DNA of 45,093 nt from Thermoleophilia bacterium (GCA_020845695.1 JADLFG010000013.1:1-45093), one strand, 5' to 3'; positions 23,434 through 33,068 are shown, counted from the first letter of the stretch. Made by a program: numbers and translations. The notes: generated by a model from the sequence alone, not told the origin.

Positions 23434-24816
23434 ATGCCTGAGGGCGGCGGCAGGGACGGGGCTCGGCACACGTTCGGGTTCGACACGAGGGCGATCCACG
23501 CGGGCCAGCGACCGGAGCCGTACACGGGCGCGCGCGCCGTCCCGATCTTCCAGACGACGAGCTACGTGTTCGAGGATCCCGACGCGGCGGCGGCCTACTT
23601 CAACCTGCAGGAGTACGGCAACACGTACTCGCGGATCATGAACCCGACCGTCGCCGCGTTCGAGGAGCGCGTCGCGAGCCTCGAGGGCGGCGCCGGCGCC
23701 GTCGCGTTCGCGAGCGGCCTCGCCGCGCAGGCGGCCGTCCTGTTCACGATCTGCCAGCCGGGCGACCACCTGGTCGCGTCGAGCGCGCTCTACGGCGGCA
23801 CGGTCACGCAGCTCAAGCACGTCACGCGCAAGCTGGCGCTCGAGCTGACGTTCGTCGACCCCGACGACCCGTCCGCGTGGCGCGCCGCCCTGCGGGAGCG
23901 GACGAAGGTGCTCTACGGCGAGACGATCGGCAACCCGGGCGGCAACGTCCTCGACCTCGAGGCGCTCGCGGGCATCGCCCACGACCACGGCGTCCCCCTC
24001 GTCGTCGACAACACGTTCGCGACCCCCTGCCTCTGCCGCCCCATCGAGTGGGGCGCCGACGTCGTCGTCCACTCGGCGACGAAGTTCATCGGCGGCCACG
24101 GCACGAGCATCGGCGGTGTCGCCGTCGACAGCGGCACCTTCGACTGGTCGAACGGGCAGTTCCCGACCGTCGCCGACCCGTCCCCCGCCTACCACGGCCT
24201 CGCGTTCCACGAGACATTCGGCGTCTACGGCCTCCTGATGAAGCTCCGCGCGGAGACCCTGCGCGACCTCGGCGCCGCACTCTCGCCCTTCAACGCGTTC
24301 CTGTTCCTGCTCGGTCTGGAGACGCTGCCGCTCCGGATGGAGCGCCACGTCGAGAACGCGCTCGCCGTCGCGCACTTCCTCCGGGGCCGGCCCGAGGTGA
24401 CGCGCGTCGCCCACCCCGGCCTCCCCGACAGCCCCTACCGGCCGCTTGTCGACAAGTACCTGCCGCGGGGCGCCGGCGCCGTCTTCTCCTTCGACCTCGC
24501 GGGCGGCCGCGCAGCCGGCGCGCGCTTCATCCGGTCGCTCGAGCTCTGGAGCCACCTCGCGAACGTCGGCGACGCGAAGAGCCTCGTCATCCACCCCGCC
24601 TCGACGACCCACCGCCAGCTCACCGACACGGAGCTCGCCGCGGCCGGGATCGCGCCGGGCACGATCCGCCTCTCGGTCGGGCTTGAGGACTTGGAAGACC
24701 TGCTCTGGGACCTCGACCGCGCGCTCGCCGCGGCCACGACCGGCGGCGACGAGCCCGCTCCGGCCGGCGACCCGCCCGCCTGCCCGCTCCCGCTCGATCC
24801 GGGGGTCGCGCAGTGA
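23434..24816 (+). CDS. O-acetylhomoserine aminocarboxypropyltransferase (sulfhydrylase)
   Basis: PLP enzyme of the Cys/Met metabolism (gamma-family) group; makes homocysteine or methionine precursors from O-acetylhomoserine and sulfide or methanethiol. At 460 residues it has the longer MetY-type length. Motifs are FDTRAIHAGQRPEP, YSRIMNPTVAAFEERVA, GGTVTQLKH, VVDNTFATPCLCRPI, the PLP lysine in HSATKFIGGHG (residue 217), and HPASTTHRQL near the end. ATG 23434 follows a GAGGTGAG site. Its stop overlaps the CoA-binding gene start, so the two are co-translated. Confidence 0.92.
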   Translation: MPEGGGRDGARHTFGFDTRAIHAGQRPEPYTGARAVPIFQTTSYVFEDPDAAAAYFNLQEYGNTYSRIMNPTVAAFEERVASLEGGAGAVAFASGLAAQAAVLFTICQPGDHLVASSALYGGTVTQLKHVTRKLALELTFVDPDDPSAWRAALRERTKVLYGETIGNPGGNVLDLEALAGIAHDHGVPLVVDNTFATPCLCRPIEWGADVVVHSATKFIGGHGTSIGGVAVDSGTFDWSNGQFPTVADPSPAYHGLAFHETFGVYGLLMKLRAETLRDLGAALSPFNAFLFLLGLETLPLRMERHVENALAVAHFLRGRPEVTRVAHPGLPDSPYRPLVDKYLPRGAGAVFSFDLAGGRAAGARFIRSLELWSHLANVGDAKSLVIHPASTTHRQLTDTELAAAGIAPGTIRLSVGLEDLEDLLWDLDRALAAATTGGDEPAPAGDPPACPLPLDPGVAQ

Positions 24817-25301
24817 GCCTCGCCGCCTACCAGGACCAGGGGGACATCCTGCGCATCCTGCACGAGGCGCGGACGATCGCGATCGTCGGTCTCTCCCCCA
24901 ACGAGCTACGCGCCTCGAACTTCGTCGGCTTCTACCTGAAACGGCACGGCTACCGCATCGTCCCGGTCAACCCGGCCGCGGCGGAGATCCTCGGCGAGCC
25001 CTGCTACCCGTCGCTCGCCGACGTCCCGTTCCCGATCGATGTCGTCGACGTCTTCCGGGCGCCCGAGAACGTCCGCGGGATCGCCGCCGAGGCGGCGCGG
25101 GTGGGCGCGTGGGCGCTCTGGCTCCAGTTCGGGGTGATCAACGTCGAGGGCGCCCAGCAGGCCCGCGCCGCCGGCCTCACGGTCGTGATGGACCGCTGCC
25201 TGAAGATCGAGCACGCCCGCTTCATGGGACGCATGCACTGGCTCGGCTTCAACACCTGGCAGGTGACTTCGCGCCGGCCCGCCCCGTCCGAGTGGGCGTG
25301 A
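24813..25301 (+). CDS. CoA-binding domain protein (YccU-like)
   Basis: A 162-residue single-domain Rossmann protein of the CoA_binding family. It has TIAIVGLSPNELRASNFVG, YRIVPVNPAAAEILGEPCYPSLADVP and a late CLKIEHARF segment. GTG 24813 overlaps the stop of the sulfhydrylase (GTGA), implying coupled translation and a role tied to sulfur amino-acid metabolism; this pairing recurs in other genomes in my experience. Members bind CoA or nucleotide in structures; no reaction is established. Confidence 0.88.
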   Translation: MSLAAYQDQGDILRILHEARTIAIVGLSPNELRASNFVGFYLKRHGYRIVPVNPAAAEILGEPCYPSLADVPFPIDVVDVFRAPENVRGIAAEAARVGAWALWLQFGVINVEGAQQARAAGLTVVMDRCLKIEHARFMGRMHWLGFNTWQVTSRRPAPSEWA

Positions 25302-25336
25302 GCGAGCAGAGGCCAATAGGCCTTTGTGGACATCAC

Positions 25337-25638
25337 GTGTTGACCGTGAAGATCGTCTCGATCGCGGAGCTCGAGCGCGGCCGCGTGCCTGTCCGGAGAC
25401 CGTCCAGGCCGGGAACGAGCTGCTCGTGACCGACCGGGGACGTCCGGTGGCGAAGGTAGTACCGCTCGGCGCCGATGCGCTCGAGGCCGACGCTCGCGTC
25501 GCCGAGCTGGTCCGCGCGGGCCTTGCGCGCGGGCCTGTTGCGGAGCTCCCACCCTACGTGCTCGATCTGCCCAGACCGTCGGACCCGCAGGGCCGCGTGC
25601 TCGGAGGGCTGCTCGAGGAGCGCACCGAGGGACGATGA
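25337..25638 (+). pseudogene. Phd/YefM-type antitoxin with a 1-base frameshift
   Basis: The N-terminal DNA-binding part is read from GTG 25337 or 25346 as VKIVSIAELER, then the frame runs into a stop near 25430. The rest of the antitoxin (ETVQAGNELLVTDRGRPVAKVVPL and a VapC-neutralising tail) continues in the +1-shifted frame to the TGA at 25638. Comparing with the normal Phd pattern (IAELxxxLxxxxxxVQAGxxLLVT), one base is missing near 25380. The stop overlaps the toxin start as ATGA. Either the antitoxin is dead, or a sequencing error or programmed shift is involved. Confidence 0.75.
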
Positions 25639-26054
25639 GGGTCCGGGACTCGTCGGCGCTCGTGCCGCTGTGCGTCGACGAGCCGAGAACGTTCCGTGTC
25701 CGCGGACTGCTCGACGAGGATCCCGGGATGGCTGTCCGGTGGGGGTCGATCGTCGAGTGCTGGTCGGCGTTGTCCAGGCGGCGGCGGGAGGGCCAGTTCT
25801 CGCTCGCGCACGAGGAGGCGGCCCGCGCGATCCTCGCCACGCTCGCGAGGGCATGGATCGAGATCCTCCCCGCTGACGGGGTGCGCTCCGCCGCCGGCCG
25901 CATCCTGCGTGTGCGCCCGCCTCGGACCGCGGACGCGCCCCAGCTCGCCGCCGCGCTGACATGGGCCCCGCCGGCCCGCATGCCCGGAGAGACCCTGACG
26001 TTCGACAAGCGCCTCCGAGATGCCGCCCGGACCGAGGGGCTCGCTCCGGTCTGA
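25635..26054 (+). CDS. VapC-type PIN-domain toxin ribonuclease
   Basis: 139 residues, normal for VapC. The acidic PIN residues are all visible: Asp in VRDSSALV, Glu in SIVECWSAL, Asp in RTADAPQLAAAL and Asp in TFDKRLRDAA. Such toxins cut tRNA or other RNA when unneutralised. The start ATG overlaps the stop of the frameshifted antitoxin. An apparently intact toxin beside a broken antitoxin needs another neutraliser or a hidden defect. Confidence 0.88.
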   Translation: MRVRDSSALVPLCVDEPRTFRVRGLLDEDPGMAVRWGSIVECWSALSRRRREGQFSLAHEEAARAILATLARAWIEILPADGVRSAAGRILRVRPPRTADAPQLAAALTWAPPARMPGETLTFDKRLRDAARTEGLAPV

Positions 26055-26200
26055 TAGCTGCCGCCGGCTCTCGCTGGCCGCAAGAGGCCGGAACCGCTCC
26101 TACGGCCGGGGGCGCGCCGTTGTCGGTGCCGCCCGCCGCCCTGAGGCCGACGTGGTCGATCACGGCTCCTCCCCTCGGGTCGTGTCACCTACTACCCGCA

Positions 26201-26236
26201 GGCTCGCGCCGGGCCGTCGGCTCGCGCCGGGCCGTC
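26201..26236. repeat. Two tandem 18-bp repeats
   Basis: GGCTCGCGCCGGGCCGTC occurs twice in direct succession (26201-26218 and 26219-26236), ending at the stop codon of the TolB-like gene. The remaining 26055-26200 gap shows no gene. Local slippage is the simplest origin. Confidence 0.7.
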
Positions 26237-27443
26237 AGCAGAAGCGCCTGGTCTCGGCGACGCAGACGTCGGTCGCGGCCCCGCCGTGGGCATAGTCCCG
26301 TCCCGGCCCCCCTTCGAGCCTGTCCCTACCTGCCTCGCCGAAAAGCCTGTCATCGCCCTTGCCGCCCCTGAGGACGTCGTTCCCCGCCGCTCCCAGCAGC
26401 ACGTCGTTTCCGCCGAGGCCGCAGATCACGTCGGCGCCGGCGGTGCCTGACAGCGTGTCCGGCCCGTGGGTGCCGGCGATCGTGCAGTCGCCCGGCCAGG
26501 CGGCCGTCCGCCAGTCGAGCGGCATCTCTGTCGCGGCCTCCCCGAGCAGCAGGGTCTCGCCGGACCCGTCGGAGTCGACGACGTTGACGTCGACGCCGCC
26601 GGCGGCCTCCTTGCCGAAGGCGATCCGCTTCCCGTCCGGCGACCAGGTGATCCGGCCCCAGCTGCTGTTCTGACCGGTGGCAACGAGCAGCGTCTCCCCG
26701 GAGCCGTCGGCGTTGACGGAGTAGAGGTCGAGCCCGCGCCAGAACGCCACCTTCGTCCCGTCGGGTGACCACGCGGGGCCGAAGTCGCCCGCGGAGGCCG
26801 GCGGGTGGGTGAGCCCGACGAGATTCGACCCGTCGGGATCGATGAGGAAGATGCCGCCGTACGCCGGGCCGGCCTCGTCCCAGCTGTGGAGCGCGATCCG
26901 GGTTCCGTCCGGCGACCAGGACGGCCCGCTGTTGCGGGGATTGCCAGTCACGAGCTTCGTCTCCCCGCTGCCGTCGGCGTTCATGACGTAGAGATCCTCG
27001 GCCTCGCCCGACTGCGAGCCCGCCTGCCTGGTGAAGGCGATCCGGCGACCGTCCGGCGACCAGGTCGGGCTCTTGTCCGCGACCTCGTTCGCCGTGAGCC
27101 TGATCTGCTTCGAGCCGTCGGCATTCATGACGTAGAGCTCGGCGTTCCCGAACCCGGACGCGTCCGGGTCGTTCCGGTAGCTGACGAACACGATCCGCTT
27201 GCCGTCGGGCGACCACTCCGCGTCGCAGTCCTCGCCGGACGCGTCGGTGAGCCGGGCGACCACCGCGCCGTTTCCGCTCGCCACGTAGAGGTCGTAGCTT
27301 CGCCGCGTGACATCGGTCGGGTCCGCCCTGTTCGAGCAGATGAGGAGCTTCCCGCCCGGCTGCGAGCTCGCTGCGGTCCCCCCGGCGAGCGCGCACACGC
27401 TGCCAAGGAGGACGAGCCCGCTAGAGAGGCCACGCATGCGCAT
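26235..27443 (-). CDS. Secreted TolB-like beta-propeller with C-terminal RTX calcium-binding repeats
   Basis: A 402-residue exported protein: Sec signal peptide (residues 1-26), then six or so PD40/TolB-like blades with the repeating signature (W)SPDG(K/R/T)(R/K)IAF and YVMNADGS, and from about 325 glycine-rich nonapeptide repeats ([33 protein letters not shown]) of the hemolysin/RTX calcium-binding type, closing in a Cys-containing tail ([10 protein letters not shown]). The combination suggests a secreted, calcium-stabilised binding scaffold. No enzyme motif is seen. Confidence 0.88.
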   Translation of the reverse strand: MRMRGLSSGLVLLGSVCALAGGTAASSQPGGKLLICSNRADPTDVTRRSYDLYVASGNGAVVARLTDASGEDCDAEWSPDGKRIVFVSYRNDPDASGFGNAELYVMNADGSKQIRLTANEVADKSPTWSPDGRRIAFTRQAGSQSGEAEDLYVMNADGSGETKLVTGNPRNSGPSWSPDGTRIALHSWDEAGPAYGGIFLIDPDGSNLVGLTHPPASAGDFGPAWSPDGTKVAFWRGLDLYSVNADGSGETLLVATGQNSSWGRITWSPDGKRIAFGKEAAGGVDVNVVDSDGSGETLLLGEAATEMPLDWRTAAWPGDCTIAGTHGPDTLSGTAGADVICGLGGNDVLLGAAGNDVLRGGKGDDRLFGEAGRDRLEGGPGRDYAHGGAATDVCVAETRRFC

Positions 27444-27591
27444 CGGCCGGGGGTCGAGTCTACGTTCCCCGGAGAAGACGGGTCAAGGCAGCCGCCGGTC
27501 CAATCGCGGCTTCCCCCTCGACTTGCGCTGAGCGTCTCACACCGCCCGGGCTGGACCCCGCGGCGTCCCGGCCGGCGTAAGGAACGGGGTC

Positions 27592-27620
27592 TTGCATCGT
27601 GATCTGGTTCGGAGTAGGAA
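27592..27620 (+). promoter_or_regulatory. Candidate promoter of the CRISPR-cas operon
   Basis: TTGCAT (27592-27597), 17 bases, TAGGAA (27615-27620) resembles a sigma-70 promoter and would start RNA near 27627. It is the best such pair I can see in the 398-base gap 27444-27841 before the first supported gene. There is no repeat array or tRNA in that gap. The match is only moderate. Confidence 0.3.
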
Positions 27621-27841
27621 TGACCGGACAGCCCGTGACAGCAGTCGACACGCCCCGACCCGGCCCCCGGACAACCTCGGTGGCCGCGTACCCGAGCCAG
27701 ACCGGCGTCGAGCGTCCGATCGCGCGCTCGTCGGCTGGCGGCACCTGTACCAGTCCCCGCGCAAAGCGCCCGTCCCGCCGGCGTTCGCGGCTCGACCAGT
27801 CCTTTCGGGCAGCCAGGATCCGGCCGCCGGCGGTGCGAAGA

Positions 27842-28507
27842 GTGCTAGGCGGATCGCACATCGCGGCCCCAAGCGGGCTGGTACTTACCGACCCCGGCGG
27901 CGACCTGCGGCGCTTCTGCGAGGGGGAGTACGCCTACTACGACGGCATCGGGTCGACGGATCCGGACCGGATCGAGCCTCTCGACGTGCTCGTCACCGTA
28001 GCCGTCAACTCGTTCGTCAACTCCGCCGTCAAAGTGCACCGCGTGCACCGGGGCCTGGTCGAGGCGTGCGAGCCGCCCCTGGCCGGGATCCCCGAGCAGG
28101 CCGACCTGCTCACCTGCGACCCGGACTTGGCGCTCACCGAGCAGCTGCTCGACGCGGCCTGCCGAGTCCCGGGCGTCCTCCTGCCGGTGGCCACGAAGGT
28201 CCTCCACCGGAAGCGCCGCCGGCTGATCCCAATGCTCGACAACGTCTTGCTGAACCACTACCTGGCCTCGCCGGAGCGTTCCGTCCTCAAGACCGCAACC
28301 CAGGACGGGCGGCGGGCGGCCTCGGTCGCGCGGGTCGTGCTCAAGCTCTTCCGAGCCGACCTGGCGGCATCGGTCGAGGCCCTGCGACCGATCGGCGAGG
28401 GGCTCGCCTCGCTCGGCTATCCGCTCACCCCGCTCCGCATGCTCGAGATCCTCGTCTGGATCGAGACCGAGCCGGGCGGCACCTATCGGAGGCTGCGGAA
28501 GGCGTGA
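27842..28507 (+). CDS. Unknown protein leading the cas operon (DUF6308-like pattern)
   Basis: The open frame starts at 27599, but the first 80 residues are Arg/Pro-rich and look non-coding, so GTG 27842 is preferred (221 residues). The core reads GGDLRRFCEGEYAYYDGI, EPLDVLVTVAVNSFV, PLTPLRMLEILVWIET and a basic segment KVLHRKRRRLIPMLDN. This resembles the uncharacterised actinobacterial family DUF6308; that match is from memory. The stop shares one base with the cas3 start, so it belongs to the operon. It could be an accessory or regulatory factor, or an unrelated gene captured at the operon head. Confidence 0.6.
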   Translation: MLGGSHIAAPSGLVLTDPGGDLRRFCEGEYAYYDGIGSTDPDRIEPLDVLVTVAVNSFVNSAVKVHRVHRGLVEACEPPLAGIPEQADLLTCDPDLALTEQLLDAACRVPGVLLPVATKVLHRKRRRLIPMLDNVLLNHYLASPERSVLKTATQDGRRAASVARVVLKLFRADLAASVEALRPIGEGLASLGYPLTPLRMLEILVWIETEPGGTYRRLRKA

Positions 28508-30924
28508 TGAGCTTCGACGATGTCTTCTCGACGGCGACGGACTTCGAGTCCCCCTACGACTGGCAGCGGCGGCTGGCGATGCGCGAGACCCCGGCCCGCA
28601 TCGTCGCAGCCCCGACCGGTGCCGGCAAGACCGAGGCGGTGCTCCTCGACTGGCTTTGGCGGCGGCTCTTCCACCCGGACGAGGCGCAGCGGCACCGCAC
28701 CCCGCGTCGCCTGCTGATCGCCTTGCCGATGCGCGTGCTTGTCGAGCAGACGCTGGGCCGCGTGCGCTGCGTGCTCGAACGCCTCGACTCGGCCGGGCGT
28801 CTTCCGCACCCGATCAAGGTCTACCCGCTGATGGGCGGGATGGCCGACGACTCCTGGACGCTCGAGCCAGAGCGCGAAACGGTGCTCGTCGGCACCATCG
28901 ACATGCTGGTCTCGCGGGCGCTCAACCGCGGGTTCGGACGCACACGTTCGGCATGGCCGATCGACTTCGGCCTCGCCAACAGCGACTGCCTGTGGGTGTT
29001 CGACGAGGTGCAGCTCATGGACGCCGCCGTCGCCACAAGTTGCCAGCTCGACGCCTTCCGTGAGCGCTTCGGCGTCGCCGCGCCCGCTCGCACCGTTTGG
29101 ATGTCGGCGACCCTCGAGCCGTCGTGGCTTGCCACCGTCGACCATCCCGAGCCGGACGGCTCGGCGCTCGTTGGGGTTGAGGACGCCGACCGCACCGACC
29201 CTCTCGGCCAGCGTCTCGACGCACCCAAGGAGATCGTACGTCTCCCCGTCGATCCGGCCGATGCGAAGGCCGTCGCGCAGCTCGTCCTCGAGGAGCACGA
29301 CCGGCTCGCCGAGGTGTCCGACGCTCCGCGTCTCACGCTCGCGCTGGCGAACACGGTCGACCGTGCTGTGGATCTCTACCGCGCGCTCGAGCGAATGCGG
29401 GGCGGCCGAGCAAAGGAGATCGACCTGCTGCTCCTCCACTCGCGCTTCCGTCCCGCCGACCGAAACCGGCTCGTCGAGAGGCTCGACACCGACCCGCCCG
29501 AGCAAGGCCGGATCGTCGTCTCGACGCAGGTCATCGAGGCAGGCATCGACCTCGACGCCGGAGCTCTCGTCACCGAGCTCGCCCCCTGGCCAAGTCTCGT
29601 CCAGCGCGCCGGCAGGCTGAACCGCACCGGCAACCGGCGTACTTCCCCTGCTCGCTGCCTCTGGCTGGACCCCGGCGAGTCGCTACCCGACAAGCTCGTA
29701 CGGCCCTACGAGGAGGATGCGCTGCGCGTCGCCCGTCAGGCTCTCCTCGAGCTCGACGGTGGGTCGTTCTCACCCGATGCGATCACCGCCTTCGCCGAGC
29801 AGAAGCAACCCGCAACGCTCCTTGGCAAGCGGCCGCTCAGCCTGTTCCTGCGCGCTCCGGACCTGCTAGACCTCTTCGACACCGATCCGACGCTCGACGG
29901 CGACGACCCTGACGTCGGACGCTTTATCCGGCTCGGAGAGGACCTCGATGTGGGCGTCGCATGGCGGGACTTCACCGGCGATCCAAGCGACGAGCAGCCG
30001 CTTCCCGAGCGGGAGGAGGTCTGTCCCGTGCCGATCTGGGAAATGAAGGCCCTCATCTCGCTTGCACCGTGGCGCTGGAGCTACTCGCGGCGCCGCTGGG
30101 AGCAGATTCGTTCAGCGGATGACCTCGTCCCGGGGGATCTCTTGCTCCTGCCCGTCTCGGACGGCGGCTACGATGCTCGACTCGGCTGGACGGGGCGCAA
30201 GCAGGACAAGCCGGCTCCGATCACGGCCGCCGCGCCCCCGGCTACCGACAGCGACGCAGCCGATCCCGAAAGCCTCGTCGGCGGCTGGATTTCTCTCGAG
30301 GAGCACACGTCCCAAGTGGTCGAGGAGCTCGAGCAGATTCTGGCCGAGCTCGCGCTTGAGCCGGGATGGGCGAGTGCGCTTCGTCTTGCCGCCCGCGTCC
30401 ACGACGCCGGCAAGGCCCACCCGGAGTTCCAGACGCGGCTTCGCCGGTGGGCGGCCGAAGAGCCGCCCGCAAAGAGCGTCTACGCCAAGGGGCCCGAGCA
30501 CGAGAAGTGGCGTCCGCCGCGCGCCTTCCGCCACGAGCTTGTGTCTGCCCTCCTCCTGCTCGAGCGGGGAGCCCGCAGCCGCGACCTCGACCTCGCCGGG
30601 TATCTGGTCGCCGCGCACCACGGTAAGTTCCGGCTCACGCCGCGGCTCTTGCCCGACGACCACGACCCGACACGCCTCGTCTGCCTCGGAGTGAGCGAGG
30701 GAGACGAGTTCCCCGGCGTCATGGTCGCGGGCGAGGCGTTTGCGGCCGGGCCGATCGACCTCACCCTGCTGCGGATGGGAGACCTCGAGGAGACGACCTG
30801 GATCGAGCGCGCGCTCGATCTCTTGGACGGCCTCGGACCGTTTCGCCTTGCCTACCTCGAGGCCTTGCTTCGCGCAGCCGACCAGCGGGCGAGCGCCCGG
30901 GAGAAGCAGGAGGTGTCGCCGTGA
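28507..30924 (+). CDS. cas3: Cas3 helicase-nuclease, type I-G arrangement (helicase then HD)
   Basis: 805 residues from ATG 28507. The superfamily 2 helicase comes first: Walker A APTGAGKT at 35-42, DEVQ at 166-169, MSAT, and STQVIEAGIDLDA with QRAGRLNR. The HD nuclease follows near 620-760, with RVHDAGKAHPEFQ (His632-Asp633) and AAHHGKF around 704. Cas3 with the HD at the C-terminus is the known layout for type I-G (formerly I-U). It would unwind and degrade target DNA recruited by the I-G Cascade. It overlaps the gene before by 1 base and csx17 by 4 bases (GTGA). Confidence 0.93.
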   Translation: MSFDDVFSTATDFESPYDWQRRLAMRETPARIVAAPTGAGKTEAVLLDWLWRRLFHPDEAQRHRTPRRLLIALPMRVLVEQTLGRVRCVLERLDSAGRLPHPIKVYPLMGGMADDSWTLEPERETVLVGTIDMLVSRALNRGFGRTRSAWPIDFGLANSDCLWVFDEVQLMDAAVATSCQLDAFRERFGVAAPARTVWMSATLEPSWLATVDHPEPDGSALVGVEDADRTDPLGQRLDAPKEIVRLPVDPADAKAVAQLVLEEHDRLAEVSDAPRLTLALANTVDRAVDLYRALERMRGGRAKEIDLLLLHSRFRPADRNRLVERLDTDPPEQGRIVVSTQVIEAGIDLDAGALVTELAPWPSLVQRAGRLNRTGNRRTSPARCLWLDPGESLPDKLVRPYEEDALRVARQALLELDGGSFSPDAITAFAEQKQPATLLGKRPLSLFLRAPDLLDLFDTDPTLDGDDPDVGRFIRLGEDLDVGVAWRDFTGDPSDEQPLPEREEVCPVPIWEMKALISLAPWRWSYSRRRWEQIRSADDLVPGDLLLLPVSDGGYDARLGWTGRKQDKPAPITAAAPPATDSDAADPESLVGGWISLEEHTSQVVEELEQILAELALEPGWASALRLAARVHDAGKAHPEFQTRLRRWAAEEPPAKSVYAKGPEHEKWRPPRAFRHELVSALLLLERGARSRDLDLAGYLVAAHHGKFRLTPRLLPDDHDPTRLVCLGVSEGDEFPGVMVAGEAFAAGPIDLTLLRMGDLEETTWIERALDLLDGLGPFRLAYLEALLRAADQRASAREKQEVSP

Positions 30925-33068
30925 CGCTCGTCAAGGAGCGTCTGCCAGGCTGCACCGCTGAGAGCCTCGACAGCTACCTGCGAGGCATCGGTTTCTTCCT
31001 GCTTGCCGGCGAGGTCGAGCCGTCCGTTCGCTCCTGGTGGGACGACGACCATGCAATGTGGATCGCGTCGTCGCGTGCGCTCGAGGACCTCGTCGCAGCC
31101 GTCGTAGACGAGGTGCGGCACGAGCCGCCTCCTCTGCGCGCGCCTTGGCGCGGGAGTACCGGACGCGGACGCGCGTTCATCGATGTGCGAAACGAGGCGC
31201 AAGACCGCGACCTGGACTGGTTCGACGCGTGCGCGCTCGCCCGCCTTCCCGAGGAAGTGGCCACATCCACAGCGCGCGAGCGAAGCGACCGGGAGAACAA
31301 TCCCCTGCTGGGCCAGGGTGGGAGCTTCGGGCGCAGCGATCCCGAGGCGGCGTATGCCGACGCCATGGCAACGATCCGTGGTTCGGCCAGCGTCCCCAAC
31401 CTCAGCGCCGCTCTGGTCTCGAGTTTGGTTGCCCAGCCCCTGGAGCGGCGGCTTCTCCAGCGTTTTTCGACAACGAGGGCAGTGCTTGGCGCCTACCAGT
31501 CCGGGAGAGCGACCGGCGCGGGCTCTTCGGCGCGCGATGTCGAGCCGACCCGACAGCCTGCGCGCTCACACGTGTGGGACGTCGTGCTCATCCTCACCGG
31601 CCTTCGTCTCTTCCGCGGCGTGCCGACACGCCGTCTGGATCCGCGGGCGCGCGTGCAGGCGAGCTTCCCCTTTCTCGTGCGAAGCCGGCCAGTTGGCGTA
31701 GGCCCGGGAGGGGTGCACGATCTGCGCGGCGACGATCCTCAGGCATTCGAGTTCCTCGCACCGTTGTGGTCGAGCCCGTGCGTGCCGAGAACGCTCCGCC
31801 GCGTCGTATCCTCAAGCAGACTCCGCCTCCCGCCCTCGCGGCCTGGTCGGCTCGGCGCGGTTGCTCAGGACACGGTCGACGGAGTCCTCGTACAGGCGAG
31901 TCGCACAGCTCACGGCCTCGGCTTCGACTGTCTCGTGCGGTTCGCACTTGTGGCGGGTGCGGACCCGCGGTACCGCTTCGCAGTCCGGCGAGGCGACGTG
32001 CGCGCGATGGGCCTGCGTGCCGCACGCCTCGCGGTGGAGAACATCCTCCCGTTCGTGCGCGACGTCGACCGACTCGTGCGCGACGTCGACCGGACCGAGA
32101 AAAAAGTGCCACCCTCGCTCGCCGTTGCGCGGCGGCGCCTGGATGATGCGCTCGCTGCCCTCGGTCGTCCCCGCGAGACCGGCCATCAGACCTCATCTGC
32201 CGTCGATGCTGCGCGTACGCAAGAGACGTTGATCGCGCTCGCCGCGCTTGAGACTCGGGCGGCCCGCGCGGCCCCCAGCGACCGCCCTCTTGGGTCACCA
32301 CGCCTCTCGCGCCAGTGGTTTCGCTACGCGGATGATGGATCGCCGGTCTTCCGCCTGGCCCGGTCGCTCGTCGCGGGCTTCTCCGATGGAGACACGTGTG
32401 TTCTGCGCGAGACCCTGCTTCCCCAGCGCAACGACAACGGCAGGTTCATCCTCGACGCAACGCGAACGCCCAGCGACCTCGAGCGCGTCTCGGATCCGCT
32501 CGCCGCCCTCGTCGAGCTCGTTCTCACCGCACTGCGCAGAGTCGAGCGGCGGAATGCCCTCCGCAACGGCTCGACGCGGATCTCGGACGTCGCCGCCCTC
32601 CTCTCGGGCGCTCTGGGCAGGGAGGACGAGCGGCGCCTGGCGCTGCTCTGCGCAGCCCTGGCCGGCGTTCATCCAGCATCGCCGCCGCCCGCCCCCCCAG
32701 AGGATCCGCTCGAGGTGGGAATCGGCACCGATGTCGCGCGGCATCTTCTAGCGGCGCAGCCTGCGGAACCCGCAGGCGACGGCCTCACCGCCGAGGTAAT
32801 GCGGGAGTCGGCGGAAGATGCGCTGAAGCGCACGATGGCGCTCGCGTCGCTGCTGCTCGTCGGACGCGTCGAGGTCGCCCGTGCGTTGGCCGACCGCGAG
32901 CTGCGCCGCCGAGGGCTCGACCTCCTCCCCGCTCCGCCCCGGCTCGCGCCGCACCCGCGTCCGGCCGCCCTTGCGCTCTCGGTGCTTCTGCCCTTCGCCG
33001 ACGAAGCGCGGGCGGCGCTCGAGCACATCGTCACCGTCACCCCAGACCACGAAGGAGGCACGCAATGA
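30921..33068 (+). CDS. csx17: Csx17 / Cas8-type large subunit of type I-G Cascade
   Basis: 715 residues from a GTG. The N-terminus LPGCTAESLDSYLRGIGFF and the NPLLGQGGSFGRSD block are the hallmark motifs of Csx17; helical segments fill the rest and sequence is otherwise divergent. In type I-G this protein takes the Cas8 large-subunit place, thought to recognise the PAM and recruit Cas3. Its position between cas3 and csb1, with 4-base overlaps on both sides, fits exactly. Confidence 0.88.
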   Translation: MTLVKERLPGCTAESLDSYLRGIGFFLLAGEVEPSVRSWWDDDHAMWIASSRALEDLVAAVVDEVRHEPPPLRAPWRGSTGRGRAFIDVRNEAQDRDLDWFDACALARLPEEVATSTARERSDRENNPLLGQGGSFGRSDPEAAYADAMATIRGSASVPNLSAALVSSLVAQPLERRLLQRFSTTRAVLGAYQSGRATGAGSSARDVEPTRQPARSHVWDVVLILTGLRLFRGVPTRRLDPRARVQASFPFLVRSRPVGVGPGGVHDLRGDDPQAFEFLAPLWSSPCVPRTLRRVVSSSRLRLPPSRPGRLGAVAQDTVDGVLVQASRTAHGLGFDCLVRFALVAGADPRYRFAVRRGDVRAMGLRAARLAVENILPFVRDVDRLVRDVDRTEKKVPPSLAVARRRLDDALAALGRPRETGHQTSSAVDAARTQETLIALAALETRAARAAPSDRPLGSPRLSRQWFRYADDGSPVFRLARSLVAGFSDGDTCVLRETLLPQRNDNGRFILDATRTPSDLERVSDPLAALVELVLTALRRVERRNALRNGSTRISDVAALLSGALGREDERRLALLCAALAGVHPASPPPAPPEDPLEVGIGTDVARHLLAAQPAEPAGDGLTAEVMRESAEDALKRTMALASLLLVGRVEVARALADRELRRRGLDLLPAPPRLAPHPRPAALALSVLLPFADEARAALEHIVTVTPDHEGGTQ

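Noticed and set aside
27599..27841. N-terminal extension of the operon's first gene from the ATG at 27599
   Set aside because: The 80 or so extra residues are Arg/Pro/Ser-rich with no structure, and the candidate promoter lies inside this stretch, so a start at GTG 27842 fits better.
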